From NCBI GenBank assembly GCA_035566435.1, contig DATMRF010000133.1, forward strand, positions 1-19,626: 19,626 nucleotides of DNA, given 5' to 3'. Every line of letters starts with the position of its first letter. Position 1 is the first letter of the stretch. The notes beneath the pieces are model-generated. The model searched no databases. It was not told the origin of the DNA and worked only from the letters and a program-made list of their open reading frames with translations. Both the position numbers and the translations under genes were made by a program. Below, in pieces: positions 19,488 to 19,626 of the stretch. This stretch comes from DATMRF01 sp035566435. Lineage in GTDB: Bacteria > Verrucomicrobiota > Verrucomicrobiia > Limisphaerales > UBA8199.

Positions 19488-19626
19488 ATAGGGGTAGGGA
19501 TGGCGCAGGTGCGCCACCCCTCCCTCCGAACCGGACGGGCGGATTTCCCGCATCCGGCTCTCCAGTTAGTGGGCTCTTTGGTGAGCATGGCTCGCTTGTT
19601 CCCGAGCTAAGGCTAAGGAGATTAGC
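19488..19626 (-). mobile_element. Group II intron, 3' end (continues beyond window)
   Basis: Read on the minus strand, the window edge contains the last ~139 nt of a group II intron: a linker with no open frame of note, then domain V, domain VI and a 3' end near 19488 (CCCCTAT, then TTGTCAGG as the downstream exon). The intron body and any reverse transcriptase would lie to the right of the window. Just past the 3' end, the exon side carries a GTCCC/GGGAC hairpin (about 19465-19477 on +), similar to the small hairpins at 1044-1056 and 1265-1280. Confidence 0.75.
19491..19560 (-). ncRNA. Group II intron domains V and VI
   Basis: On the minus strand, 19560-19528 folds as domain V. The lower stem is GAGCCGGAT with GTCCGGTTC (9 pairs, including the A-U, G-U, C-G catalytic triad), then a 2-nt CC bulge, then the upper stem GCGG/CCGC capped by GAAA(U). 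The usual length is 34 nt; this is 33, and the bulge is CC rather than the common AC or CG. A G-rich joiner (19527-19516) then leads to domain VI: GGCGC-ACCT-GCGCC above a longer stem, with an unpaired A at 19495 seven bases from the inferred 3' end, as expected of the branch point. Confidence 0.78.

Noticed and set aside
1..19626. CRISPR array.
   Set aside because: The repeats are hairpins or contiguous tandem units; none shows regular repeat-spacer spacing, and no cas gene is present.
1..19626. tRNA or rRNA genes.
   Set aside because: I found no cloverleaf with the T-loop GGTTCRA box in proper context, and no conserved rRNA segment, despite the S23 protein's historic link with 23S rRNA.

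Overview
The window is GC-rich chromosomal DNA from a Gram-negative-type bacterium. The gene content is a sulfatase, a MoxR/DUF58/von Willebrand A (VWA) cluster, a four-helix-bundle 'S23' protein and a GT9 glycosyltransferase, in DNA dense with interspersed hairpin repeats. This suggests Verrucomicrobiota, perhaps Pedosphaera/Limisphaerales-like. That placement is inference from gene content and repeat style, not from a marker gene. Almost every recognisable gene is on the + strand.

Left end (1-930): this looks like the remains of a chromosomal integron. A tyrosine-recombinase (IntI-like) reading frame starts at 612, is interrupted by a TAG at 702-704 and lacks its catalytic half. Upstream is a candidate attI with a GTTGGGC core (minus strand, 471-465) and direct/inverted repeats. 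Beyond that lies one cassette on the minus strand: a 106-aa ORF of unknown function (453-133) followed 11 bases later by an attC-like imperfect palindrome (57-122). Its R'' heptamer exactly complements the cassette's other end.

Region 930-3430: repeat DNA, a secreted or periplasmic type I sulfatase (1419-2948), then more repeat DNA that includes a 120-bp inverted-repeat element.

Region 3428-16906: a long same-strand cluster. In order it encodes a DUF4175-like coiled-coil membrane protein, an inserted S23 four-helix-bundle gene with terminal inverted repeats, MoxR AAA+ ATPase, DUF58 protein, BatA-like VWA membrane protein, an Fe3+-type ABC substrate-binding lipoprotein, an ABC permease whose frame runs into an NHL-repeat lipoprotein, and a 958-aa double-VWA membrane protein. 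MoxR, DUF58 and the VWA proteins are expected to work as a chaperone/metal-binding scaffold system at the inner membrane and periplasm. The transporter genes sit inside this set with no ATP-binding subunit in view. Repeats have entered the cluster repeatedly, often right at start codons (MoxR, substrate-binding protein, permease), inside the permease, and at the permease/NHL junction.

Right end (16907-19626): acylphosphatase, a calcineurin-like metallophosphoesterase and a GT9 (heptosyltransferase-like) protein lie in a tight run. They are followed by a hairpin repeat and, at the window edge, the 3' end (domains V and VI) of a group II intron on the minus strand that continues out of the window.

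The most unusual content is the integron remnant, the covarying inverted-repeat family (2993-3112 and 11176-11308), the S23 insertion, and the permease-NHL fusion apparently made by a repeat.
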